Origin: Gorsachius magnificus
Taxonomy: Eukaryota > Chordata > Aves > Pelecaniformes > Ardeidae
Assembly: GCA_034008185.1 (NCBI GenBank)
Contig: CM067082.1
Span: forward strand, 152,913,395 to 152,977,394
DNA: 64,000 nt
Direction of reading: 5' to 3'
Shown: positions 49,806-62,300 of the stretch, piece after piece
Numbering within the stretch: position 1 is the stretch's first letter
How the letters are laid out: the number at the start of each line of letters is the position of its first letter
Translations under genes and position numbers: made by a program
The notes under the pieces: model-generated
Databases searched by the model: none
What the model was told of the DNA's origin: nothing
The model's input: only the letters and a program-made list of their open reading frames with translations

Positions 49806-51973
49806 CAGGGGAGCATTTTGCTCTCCTCTCTCATGTGGCTCAGCACCGGTCCTGACCAAATAGCAGCCTGATCGTTCGAGGACCAACAGCAGCTCTTTGC
49901 ATGACCTGTTTGTACCCCACTCATTCCCATTGGATGCAGAAAACACATGGTTGAGGACAACGCTGTTGAGATGCTGTTTCCTTTCATGCCTGCCGCACCT
50001 GCCTGCTCCTCCAGGGCTGTGCAAAAGATACACGTCTTTTCCACGGCTCTGCTAGCCCACTTCATCTTTATTGATTAGCAAGTCATAATCCTCTTTTAGT
50101 GAAAACATAACCATGTCCATGGCTAGAGGATTCAGGTATTGCCGATGGGAAGATTACAACCTTTTAGTCTGAACACGGAGAGTGAGACAGACTGTCAGAA
50201 CAGGAGCACTTGTTAAGAGGAAAATCAATGGGTAAGCTATTTGGGGAGGAAAAAAAATCCCAACCACCACAAACGCATTAAACACAGGCTTCAGTACTTC
50301 AACTTTGTATAAGCCCAAATTAAACGCGACCATAATAAACTGTTTACTTTCCTTGGGTTTACCCAGTAGAAAGGAGATTCCAGTTTGCTGTAACGCCCGT
50401 GACAGGACAAGTGTTGGGTCTAGTTTGTGGTTGCTGTTACTAAGTTTTGCTAGAAAATACTTCAGTACTTTCCCTTCCTTTCTTTGGGAAAGTAATGTAA
50501 AATGCTAATTTTAAAATGCTAGTCAGGGCTGTAGCCTCGATTAGCTGAGGCTGAGGAGTTGTGGTGGCTGATGAGGGTTTGGGAGATGGGGAGATGGGAT
50601 GTCCTGCCCTTTCTCTCCCCTTTCCCCACCCCGTTTCACGTTGCTAAAATGCTGGGCTGGGACTGAAGGGACATTCATGCAAATCTCAGGCACATGCCAT
50701 TGCCTGCTCTCTTCTTGGTGCTCCGGGCAGTGCTTTACCCCCGCTATTTGTAAGCTTCCCCCGGCAGGGACTGCTTGTTATTGCACGAACATCCAGCCTC
50801 GAGCATCAGGGAGGGATTAAAATCCTGTGCTCTGCGGGCAGCCCGGGATGTACGGAGCGCTCGCTTCACCCCTTTTTTTAAGACGACGACGCTGCTGTGA
50901 GCTTCTGAGCGAGGGTGCGTTTAAGCCCGGGTGACCCTGCCGCTCTGCTCCCTCTCTGGAGCCAGGCTCGCTGTAACCAGCCGCTTTTCCCAGTCACCAG
51001 AGAGACACACAGTTAACAATAAATAATGAAAAAGAACTAGATTTCCTTTGTTATGCAGCTCATTGAACGAGGTTTCCCACATCTGTAGAACTCACCACAT
51101 CTTTTATGAGATTTGACTGTCAGCAAGATGTTATGAATCCCAGATGTTAAAATACGGATTTATTTATAACTCAGAGCTTATAATAGAGCACTCAGAAAGA
51201 TTATATCCAGCCCCTCTCCTCAAAAGATCTTCCTGAAATAAAAGTCTTAGCTTTTATTATTTTTTAATTATCCTTGCTGCATGATTTATCTTTGGTATTA
51301 CTTCTTTAAACGCCCTTTAATTACTGTGGCTTTAGGACTGGTGTGCGTTGGGTTTGAAGGAGTGGTGGGCAAGAAGACCCGAGCGCCGACTCTCCCATCC
51401 CCAGGGCGATCGCTGCCGTTCGGAGGCGGGAGGGCAACGCGGGGCGAGGGGTGGTGCGGAGGAAATTCAGCCTCAGGAGTTCCTTGGCAAAGCCGTGGGT
51501 TGAAGGCACAGCCAGCTCCGGGCACCTGTGAAACTTGGAGCTGGAGGTGTTCGGTATCTGTTGCAGCCCCGAGGAAATGCTCGGGTCAATAAAAAAGCGG
51601 TTCCTCACAGCTGGTGACCATTACGCTGAACACAGCGTTGGACATGCCGCAGCTGCTATTCTGCCGGAAGATGGAAATGTTTTTGGAACTGTGTTTGGAG
51701 CATTTGTTCCATTAATGCTTTCTTCCTCCCTCCTCCTGCCCCTTATTTTTCAAATTGCTGCAAGAAAAACCTGCAAGTGAAAGAGGAGGGGGGCCCTCCA
51801 TAGTCAAAGGCTACCTTGAGGCTGGGGGTACCCTCCGAATTAATACTCCAGCAATACCTCTGGGCCCTGAACAAAGCTTGCAGCACTTGCATGCAACAAG
51901 AGACACGCTCCGTCACAACCATCCCACGCTGTAAACAATGGGGACAGGTCTGAAGGGAAGTGTAAAGAGTCTC
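49806..51973. other. Intergenic DNA, nothing recognised
   Basis: No exon or named repeat. The part from 51.0 to 51.3 kb is AT-rich and free of repeats that I recognise. Confidence 0.5.
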
Positions 51974-52050
51974 GTTTTGCAGATGAGGAACAGAAAGTTG
52001 GTGATTTTACTCCAGTTCACACAAGAAGCTGGCAGCAGCCTCAGGAATCA
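51974..52050 (-). repeat. Fossil MIR-type SINE, antisense
   Basis: 'GTTTTGCAGATGAGGAAC' followed by 'AGTTCACACAAGAAGCTGGC' and 'AGCAGCCTCAGGA' follows the order of the MIR complement ('TTTTACAGATGAGGAAAC', 'GGTCACACAGCTAGTAAGTG', 'GCAGAGCC'). It is diverged and without clear ends. Confidence 0.65.
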
Positions 52051-54970
52051 TGAGACGAGCACTTGAGGCAGCAGTGGCTGAGAGCAGCCCTCCTTCCCGT
52101 CCCTCTGCTGTGGCTCCTTGTCACCTCCCCCTGCCACAGCAGCCTGTGCTGCTATCTCTTTCAGGGACCTTGTCCAGCTTTAAGAAATCCCATCTTTTTT
52201 CCCCTCCCTTTCTTCTTTTCAAGGTAGGTCATCTCCTGGGTGCACTTAGGAGAATGGCTTCAGTGCAGATAGCAGAGAGAGCATCTGTCCAAGCGTGGTC
52301 ATGCCACCAACCCCTTGGACACCATCACCACAGCCTTTAAAGATCAAACCCACTGTCTTGCAGAGCTGCAAGACTGCAAAGGTGCTCCAGCTCCTAGACC
52401 ATGTCAAGCCCCTTCCAGCTCTCATGCAATGTCCTGGAGCAAGGTCAGTGCATGGGATCCCAAGCTCTGGTCACCAGGGCCAGCTGGACAGCTGGAAGGC
52501 ACACAGCCCATGAGCCCCTGATGAGCTTTGCTCTTGTGCTTCACCAGGTCCATGTTTCACTAGAGAGGTGGCAGCTTTCTGCAGCCTTCCCTCTGGGACT
52601 GAGCAGTTTGGTATTTTACAGGCAAAGCAGAAAGGAGGGTGCCTTGAAATCCGACTTCAAGGTGGGCCTCCCGCAACCCTGAGATTTGCAGGGCTGGAAA
52701 CCTGAACCTTATCTGCATCACATGGGCAGTGAGCGGACGGAAAGCCAGGAAATTGGCTGTCAGTGCTGACACTACACAAATCTCACGGCACTGTGAGGAG
52801 GAGCAGCAAGTGAGCAACGGGGAGAGACTCCCTGAGAGATGGTGTGGAGAGGACCAGAGCTCTGGTGTAAATCAGGACAGCTCCTTTGCTGCCTGAAGAG
52901 AAAAATCTTCGGATGGGGTTTATGGGATGCTCACCAGCTTGTAAATATTTTTTTGGCATATCAATTTGTGCATCATCAGATTTAAAACCTTCATCACCCT
53001 AACGTTTTCCATCCCACAGAGAACTCTGATCTGAATATGATACGCACTCGAGCGATGTTACCGAACTTGTGAAATGCCTCGCTTAACCACAATATTATGC
53101 ATTTTCCAAGCCACATACCTATCTACTACAAGGTCTTTCAGATAGAGTTATAGACAGACTGTGGGTCATGAGATCCTGACCTTGGCGTGTTTTTACTCCC
53201 TTCTTCTCATGAATTAACTCCTGAACTATTGACTCTCCATTGAATGGGTAGCAGAGTTCAGTCACATTTTACATGCAAGCTTTTCCACCCTGTATCTCAA
53301 CAACCGCAAACCCCAAGGACGAGTAAATACTTCAGCCTCAGCCATAAAATTGATGTGTTGCAAAATGACGAAAATGGGTTTAGTGACTTACAAGGGAGAT
53401 ACCATCAGGTCCATAATGAGCCCGAACTGAGAGTTATCCTGTCCCTCTCCTCAGCAGCATGGCTGGGAGAACTGGGAATGGATCACCCCTTTGCAGGTAC
53501 TCAGTTTATGCCTGATATCTTCTTCACTGAAAGCAAAATCCACCTGTGGATGTGTCAGATCTTGACTTCATCAGCCCCCCCTGAAAGGAAAAGATTGACT
53601 TTAAGGATCACAAGGCTTGCAAGAAGAATAATCAACTTCTAAGTTCTCCTCTTGCCTTCTGCTTTTTGAGTCTGCAGATCACTCCCTGCTAGGTTAGTGA
53701 GCTTTCCTCCACAACCAGAAAGGCAAAAAAATCATCAATAAAATATAAAGTTCCCGAGATCTTGGGAAGTGCAAAAAAAAAAAAAAAAGCAATAAAAGCA
53801 CAGAAATCATCCGAATTGCCAGGGCCACATTAACAGATCAGCGACCACACTCTGCTGCTGTAGCAGGGCACAAATGAGCATTGTAAATGTGACTGGAGCT
53901 GCAGACTGAACCCCTATTTTGATGTTAAATAGAAGGCGGCCCCTAAAACATGGCATATAACGCTGGCATATTAGAAGCTGTGCAAGCCATTTCTGTGTTT
54001 CACATCCTACTGAGCAGAGTCATTAAGAAGCTGAAATGTAAAAACTAAAAAAAAAAGGTGCAGTTTTCTTTGGAGTTAGAGGTCAGATGGAAAACCTGGT
54101 TTAAGATCTGGTAAAGAAATTCTCTTTAATACTGAAAGTAGCTTGGCTGAGGAGTGAAATAGCTTCATATATTTCCAAGGCTCCCTAGCCAGCCCAGCTA
54201 TGAAAAACACCCCTCTGTGCTCCTCTGCCATCAAAGATGAAAACTTTGAAGCTTTTCGTGCTGCTTCTTCTTGTCTAACTGAAAATTAAACCACGACATC
54301 TGTCTCCCCACTCCAAAATATAATAGAGGCAGCGGTGGCATATTAATAAATGTTCTCACTAGAAAATATTATGAAGAAATAGTAGGCTGAGCATCAAAGC
54401 AAAATATTTCCATCATCTTGTCAGGGAAAAGTCACTGATCTGCAACCCCAGATAAAACTGTAAAGCGGAATAGAGTGGGACTGAACCCACCTGGTGCCAC
54501 ACAAGGGTGGTAGGGAGCTGGAGAGACGTGTAGGATGGCTTTGCCTGCTTTCCCGTGTGATCTCCGTCAGGTATAAACAGGGCAATAACAATTCCCTATC
54601 CCAGGCACAGCTTATCAGGAGAGATCGGCGATAAGATGAACTCAGGTCACATTCAGGCTGCCTACACATATCGTCACTTGGGGCACTTTTGCTACAGAGA
54701 TCAAAGCGACTCTCTGCCACCCCAGGCTGGCAGACTGGTTCCTGCTTCCTCCTAGACCCCGTGCAGGGAGGTGATGCCAACACTTGAATTAGGCTTGGTA
54801 GTAGGTGGTCTGAACGCTCTAGTAACTAACCAGAACCTGGGCACAGGATCAAACACTCTCCCATGATCACCAAGCTCATTTCCCTGACATGATTTTGGCC
54901 CATGCAAACTATCAGGCTCCCATCTGGGCATGGTTCAGGGCATTGCATGGGCCAGGCTATGTGGCCTTAT
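52051..54970. other. Intergenic DNA, nothing recognised
   Basis: The longest frame (53244-53642, plus, 132 codons) has no domain I know and no neighbouring splice structure that would support it. A poly(A) run lies at about 53772-53787. Confidence 0.5.
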
Positions 54971-55072
54971 CGGGACATGGTTTAGTACGCATGGTAGTGT
55001 TGGGTTGATGGTTGGACTTGATGATCTTGGAGGTCTTTTCCAACCTTAACGATTCTATTCTATGATTCTATG
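54971..55072 (+). mobile_element. CR1 LINE 3' end only, sense
   Basis: About 100 bp of CR1 3'UTR ('GGTTGGACTTGATGATCTTG', 'TCTTTTCCAACCTTAACGAT') ends in the tail 'TCTATTCTATGATTCTATG'. The copy is extremely 5'-truncated, as is common for CR1. Confidence 0.95.
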
Positions 55073-57979
55073 TGGGGTTTGTGGAAGGGGTCAGGAAGGA
55101 TGTAACTATGGATGCAAGCTGTGTCGTGGGTAACCATATGGATATGAGCTGTGTCCTGGTACTCATCCTTAGGGCCAGAAAAAAGACTGGGACAAGCTGG
55201 CCCTGCTTAGTTTGCTGCTGTAGCCACAGCCAGCATGGGCTGCCAAGCCCTCTGACTGGAGTCAAAGATGGCCCCTAAATAATAAAAAGCCATATTAAAA
55301 GGAAAACGGGCAGCTAAATGGTAGCCATCACATTTAGCCAAGCATCAGTTCAGATGAAGTTCCTAAAGAGCCTTCCTTGAGCTATGGCCAATCACATCAA
55401 ACTCCCTTCCCCACCAAAAAGTCCTTCCTCAAAACCGATACCTTGCTTCCCTATAAAGCCTCAAGGTAAGAAGAAAAAAGAAAGAGAAAGGGGGGAGGTT
55501 AATATTTCCCCAAGTTTCCTCAGCCAGCCCTTGTGTCTCTGAGTGGAGATCATGGCTATGTGAGTTTGGGATGTCAGAAGTTTGCCTGGGATTTCAGCCT
55601 GCCCCAGGCACATCCGTTCCATGTGCTCAGCCCATCCATATAGCACATTTGCAGCAGTCTGACAAGCCCAAGGTATTCATGTGCTGAGTACTTTTTTTTT
55701 TTTTCCAGGAAATCCTGTGAGAATCCGACAAAGCGGGAATAATAAAATATGCATGATACACCAGTGTTCACTGCATGAATTAGCCTTTGCTGCACTTCAT
55801 CTCACTCCTTGCTCTCTCTCTCTGTCCTGGCTAGAAACTCCTTAGGACATGGAGTGTGCCCCTGAGAACTTAATATTGAAGGATGCTCTGGGAAAGTCCA
55901 GCTTGTGGGTATGTCTTGGACCTCACGTAGCTCCATTGAAGCTGTCTGGGCTCTCTGAAGGGGGGAAGGTGATTTCATTTAAGGAAGATGGCAAAAAGCA
56001 GCTCCTGTACTTCAGGGCTCGATTCTGCCATTTCTCAATTTCCATAAGAGGAAAGTATTCTAGGAAAAAGGGAGAAGAAACATTAATGGAGGCACATCAG
56101 GGAGGACATGCCACATGATGAGCATCTGGATTCATCTCATACACACAGATTGTTCTGAAGGTTAAGTCTCACTGTGTAAGGAGCATTCACGTTGGAAGTG
56201 TCCTCTCAGAAGCACGATAGGACCTTTTAAGACGCATATGCAAGGCAAAGCTTATTGAGATTGCAAAGCAAATCAGAGTCCTCCCCAGAAGAAGAAGAAG
56301 AACCTAAAACTAAGAAAGGTGAAGTATGTCTCTTACAAGATGCTTCCAGACTTTGGTTTAACATTTTCATATAAATTTGCTTCCACCATTTGCTCACAAT
56401 CAGTCACTCATTTAATAAAATTCATCTTACCAGTAAATCTAAATATCTAAGTTTTCTTCCATTCAGCTGAAACCCACTACAAAAATATCTGGGGTTGCAT
56501 TACAAGTTTCCCCCTCCTTCTTTGCATCCTGCAATGGTCTAGCGACATGGAGAATTTCCCTTTTCTTCCAAAGCAAAGCAACTCTTTTTCAGTGCTGGGA
56601 ATGAGAAGATAAGATGTTTGACATGGATATCACGTGCAACCCACCCAGACCCTGCTCACCTAATCAAAACCACAGAAAATCATATTCAAAGCTTGCTTGA
56701 GCCTGGCAGAAGAGTCTGGAAAAGTCCCTCTCGATATCTACCATCAAATATCCACCGTCCCTGCTCTGAGCTCAGCTGGTTGGAAAACTCCAGAGCTCTT
56801 TGGAAAGTGTTGCCAATCGGACGTGTGTGCTGCGATGGGGAAATAGGTCAGAGCCATCATGTTGGGGTCTGATTTTCAGTGTGCAGCCAAAGGCATTTTT
56901 GTGCCTGAGTCTTTACATATGTGAAAAAAGGGGGGATGAACCTTAGAGATGCTGCAATACCCACTGGCTGGCCCGTGCCTTTTTGGCAGCACAGGAGTCC
57001 TTTGATAGCGGTGCCTCCTGGAAACAGCAAAATGTCCCAGGACTGGCTGTGGGTGAGTGCCTAGAGCATATTAGCCAAGGCAAAGCTCTTGGATGTGAAG
57101 GAGAGCTCTTCAAAGGCACAAAGGGAAACCTAACTCCTCTTGAATTTCATGCTTTGGAAAATCTACCTAGCCATATTATTTTTTGCTTCACGGGCAAACT
57201 TAGGCTCAAGTTTCTCCTTTTTAAAATAAGCTTGACAAACTAATTAATTAAAAAAATGTAGCTATCATGTTCTATTCTCACTTGTGACACAGTAACCATT
57301 GGCGCATTAGTAGATAAATTTATCTGAGCTCAGTGGGAAGTTCATGTATACTTGGTTTACATTAAATAGTAGGTCAACATAGTAAAGTATAAAGGTAAGC
57401 ACACAAGCAAGTCTGATCAGGACTAGAGAAAAAATCTATGTGGTTAAGTATGTCATTAACTGATGATTCAGAAGAGCCAGACTAGAGGATATCTCAGAAT
57501 TACTCCAGATTTATTTTCTCTGTTCTTTTTAACTATTCTGTTTGATGAGCCCATCTGGGGGTTCAGGCACACCACAGCATCTGGCTAATTCCAGCAGGAC
57601 CTGAAAGGCAAAATGACAAAACACAGTGGGGACAATTTCCATGACCTGGCAGATGAAGACGGACCTGCAAAAAACCTGATTAGCTGTGAATTTTCAAGCA
57701 GCTGATTGCTTTGATCCTGGCCTTCTGTTCCAAGTCTAAGAGGCAGAGTTGGTTGCTTCACGGTCCTTTAGGTATCCACAGGATCCTGGGCAAATATAAA
57801 GCTAATAGATTTATATTTTATTTAGATTTATTAATTGTAAGTCCTGGAGGAAATGATTCTTATTTTTCTTATTCAAATATATATATTTTAGAAAAAAAGA
57901 TATCTGATCTGGTTTTTAAAAAAAGTATCTATGGATGGAAAATCAAATACAAACCTTAGAAAAAGGTTCCAGTAGTTCA
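55073..57979. other. Intergenic DNA, nothing recognised
   Basis: No exon or named repeat could be supported. Only short, featureless frames are present. Confidence 0.5.
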
Positions 57980-59330
57980 TAGTTCTCATTGCTGGAAAAG
58001 ACGTTTCTTGCTTCTAATACAAATTTGTCCAGCTTAAATTTTTTTGATGTCTGATCTTATTATCCCCATATCAGGTAAACAGAATATCCTTCTGTCATCT
58101 TCTTATGACTTTCCAGATTCAAGTCACCCATAGCTGTTTCCTTGCTTTTCTAGACATCTTGAGGGCCCTTAAAGCCTTTCATTGTAGGCCATATATATTC
58201 AAATCCTGTTACTGTCTCAAATTTATTAATATTTCTTCAACTGCAGGAGTACAACTGAGTCAAATCTTGCATCTGCCAGATCTATGCCAGATGCAGACCA
58301 CTGCATGCACAGAGGTCTGGTTTTTACCTTCAGGATCCCTCTGAACCCCTGGAAGATATTCTCCAAAATCTCTGCTTCCCAGGACACTGTCCTATACAAT
58401 AAATGTGCACAGAAAGTCTTCACTCCTCAAAATGCACAATATATATTGAACATAGTTTGCCTGCAATGAACATAGCAAGCCATCAAGGGTACTCACTACC
58501 CTGACCTCTTCTTTCTTTGGTGGTTCCCAGATTTCCCCATCATTTGCAAACACTAGTAATGTGTTTCTCTCCAGAATATTAGTAAAAAAGGTTAAAATGT
58601 AAGGCCAAACACTGAGCTCTGCAAAGTACCACTAGAAGCGCAGGAACTCAGTGAACTGTCTCCTATTGCAATTAGGGTTTGAGGTCTATCAAATGTCCAG
58701 TTCTTAACAGATTTTACGTATGCCAAGTGGATTTAATCAGCTTAAAATACCCTGTGCTACCGATACCTTTATAAAGTGCCAAGTCTATTAACACTGTTGT
58801 CCCTATCAACAGCGAAAAGGTAAGTTTCCTTTGATGAGATCTCCTTTCCATGAACCGATGCTGATTGGTATTGACTACATTAGTGTCTTTATTAATCTAG
58901 TAAATTTGAACTGATGTCGTTATCAGCAGTTTATTATTGTGCTAGGATTGCTACAGTCTCCAATTCTAACTCACAGACACCCTGGAAATAATGAAATTCA
59001 ATACTAATAGCCCTTGGGCAGCTTGGTGAAAATCCCGGGGTTCAAGTTATCCACTTATCTTTAGTCACTTGCTGCTTAATGACCACAAGAAGTATTAGCA
59101 GAGCAGAGGTATTTCATTTTCAACATATAATAAGACTGTATCACTGGGCTTTTTCACTAGTACAGTGTAGAGATGTTTGCTGAACAGTTCTTCCCTCTGT
59201 GCTTTTGCTTCCCTTATCAATATCCTGCAATTTCTGACTTCTCATTTATACTTATTCCAATCAGGATTCTCTCTCCTCCAAATGTGTCCTGTTTGACTCT
59301 GTGTGTAGACACCCAGGCATTACCCTACAG
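57980..59330 (-). mobile_element. Very old CR1/L3-like LINE relic, antisense
   Basis: Read along the plus strand, the text follows the order of the complement of L3/CR1 elements. First comes a tail-side part ('CTTCTGTCATCTTCTTATGAC', near 58090). A middle part near 58610 reads 'GAGCTCTGCAAAGTACCACT', like the L3 text that says a product is 'TGCAGGACTCCACTAG'. Then comes 'CCATGAACCGATGCTGATTGG' near 58850, like 'ACAAACCCATGCTGACTCC'. No frame survives. The match is by pattern memory only, and the ends are rough. Confidence 0.4.
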
Positions 59331-62300
59331 GTAGTGCCTGTTCAATCCTCTGCCTGGGTCAGTGCCTCAACTGTGGGCTTTTGGGCCAAGAGCAAAATAT
59401 GCTCCACCAAATTTGTAATTATCAGGTTTTTTATATAAGTATTTATAAGTATTTTTACTTAAATTCTTTCTTTCAGCTTTTTTTTGTTTCGTAACTGCTA
59501 TCAAACTTAGCAAACTGGCCATTTTAAGCAGCTGCATGTAATATGCATATGTATGTATGTGTACAGACATATGGTTTTTCTTCTCAATCAGCTGATTTTT
59601 GTGTGCATATTATAAAATATACATATTCCCAGTTCAATCCCTGCTTCTGTTTAATTCGGTCAGTAAAGGAATAGCTAGAGAAGTTTTTGGAAGATAAGGG
59701 AATGGGGCTGCGGGAGCTGTAAAAGCCAAGCATCTGTTGGAAAGCAGGATTCTCCCCCCACGGCAGAAACTGATGCTGGATACCTGCCAGCTTCTCCTTC
59801 CCTCCCACACCAGGATTTTTTCAGCTGTCCTTGCAGCGGCAGTAGCAATTTTAACTCTGAGACGAGGAGAAGGGCTCAGAGGTATCTCAGAGGGGTATTT
59901 CCCCTGCTCCCATGAGCTGGTGGGAACTGTGGAGAAGCTTCTTAGAGCAGCTTCGATGTTAGAAGTGAAATTCCTATAAATACTCTTTTTCTTACCTGAT
60001 GAATAAAATAGTTGTCTTCCAACTCAGAGACCATTGTACCTCCTGGGAGGAGGAACTTCAGAAGAAGACCAGGTCAATTGCCAGTATGATCTAAAGGTTG
60101 AGGGTGCATTGGCATGGTTTCTCGCACCCAAGGGGTAAAACAAAATCAACATTCGTCATAAGGGAGCATCCTTCCTTTGGGAGAATCAGTTCTGGGGTGG
60201 CCAGTGTGGGGCTCTTGGGTTGTGTGCGTGAGCATCTCCTCTGGCCCATATGGTACCTGAGATGCGTTTTGTGGTTCTTGGTCCCAGGCAAATTTTGGTG
60301 CACAGATTATGAAACCAGCTGGACTAGCCAAAAAACAGAAACAGTATGAGGTTGTCTCTGAGAAGGATGGGTGAGCCAAGGTGATGAAAAGCCCTGCTCT
60401 GAACCCTAACCTTCAGCTGCTATTAAAACTGCTCCAAGTGCTGTTACTTCTAGGCTTGGGCCCACCAGGAGCTGTTGTACATATTCCCTCTTCATTATAG
60501 CAAGAGGAAGGGATCTTCTGGTGAAGGCACCAGCCTGGGGCTCTTCAACCCACCTCTTGAATAAAGACCTTATCTGTACCTGAAGGTAACCACCCACATT
60601 AGGCCAGTGTGATCCCTCTCCTGGTGGCAAGAGGAGCTCAGACTTGTAGCTGACCTATGTGTAGCACAGACAGTAAATTTAGAAGAAATGGCTAAATTTA
60701 GATTTTTTGGCTTATCCCACAATGCCTTATTCCAAGACACAGTTTACCCTTAGACTATCATCTCTACAGGCCATGGCCAAGACACCCTGTTATTGTGAGT
60801 AACAACCCTTCAAAGACCTCTGCTAACTGAAGGGGTCTCACCACCACCTGGGTGTCCTCTCCCCTTCTCATGCTTTCCATGGGTTCCTGCCTCTGTTTCT
60901 TTTGGAAAAATCCACATTTCTCAGGTGTCCCAGCCCAGCTCCAAACCACTCTGACTTCCGCCAGACTTGGATCCCAGCCCATCTACATAGGACACCTAAG
61001 CTGTCACTGCTTGAGTTTTACCAAATAACTTGGCCTTAGCAGACTCGAAGCATCAATATTTGACGCAATACGGGGGGACAGCCTTGATTCACGATAACAC
61101 TCAATGAGTGTCCAGGAGCTTTCCTAAGCCGTTGAGTGTCATCACTAACGTCAACAAAAAGGTCAGCAAACTTTGTGGGCTAAGCTCTGACCTCCTGGAT
61201 GGCTCACGATTTCCCAATGCTCTTGTACTGCGCCAACGGTGATACATTAACTTGATATGCTTATGCAGGTTTGGCCTGAGGAACCTCTCCAGTGATTTAT
61301 CTTCTGCCATTCCTTTTCTTGTTAGACTTGGGAAGGAACTGAGTTTTCAGAGATTTCTATTGTTGTAAAACTTAATTTGCTCTGATGCAAAGCAAGCCAG
61401 GCAGAGTGAGCTGTGACTCTTTTCCTTCCTTGCCGTCTGCCTGTCTGGCATCACTTTCTCTCCTAAGCTGGGCTCTTAAGTGGAGACAGTGCATCCAAGG
61501 TAAGGATATTACCTCAAACCTCCTCGCTATAAATAGGCCTGGCTGCCGCCCCGAGGTTGCTCGTTCTGCTGTCAGAATATGGCTAAATGGCCACTTATGA
61601 GTTCCAACATGTGCTTGATGTGGCGATTACAGCTGCTATCCAAAACAAAGGAGCTTTCTCTTCTCACAAGGCTCTGCTCCCTTTACGAGGCAGTTTGGAA
61701 AACTCCCATCTCTTGAGAGGGTTTAATCTATGCCCTGGTGCTTCTTTTGTGTGAGGACAACACAGCTTCCTCCAGACCTAAATGAAACCAGGACCCTTGG
61801 GTGTCTGCTGGAATATGTTTGGTGTCCTGAAAATCACAGGGGAGGAAAGGTCTGATCCCTGACGGTTCACCTATGAGAGCAAAATGCAGAGATGCAGAGT
61901 TATGTCAACACAGCATAGGATGGCAGAGTGCGGGGATGCCAACCTGGACCCCAAAATGGCCTCGGTGCAAGAGAGTGGCATTGCCCTCGTACCCCCAGGA
62001 GCCTTCACCCAAAGGAAAGATGCTTGGTTTGGGCTCAGGACCATGCTAATGTGCCAGTGGTGGTAGTGAGGGTGTCTGTGAGTTGTGATTAGCAGAGAGC
62101 AGCAAATGAATATTGGTTGGTACAAAAGCTGAGGTTTTGCAAAAAAAAAAAAAATTATTAAATGCTCCTGCACAGCTGCATTTTTTCACAGTAGTTTTAA
62201 CAGGGCCAAAGAAAACTCTGGTTTTCTCGTACTTTGTTCTTACACTATTTTTTCCTGCTCGAGGCATTTTGCAAAGGAAATGGGAACGGCTGTGCTCGCT

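Noticed and set aside
53244..53642. 132-codon plus-strand frame
   Set aside because: No recognised domain and no exon signals around it.
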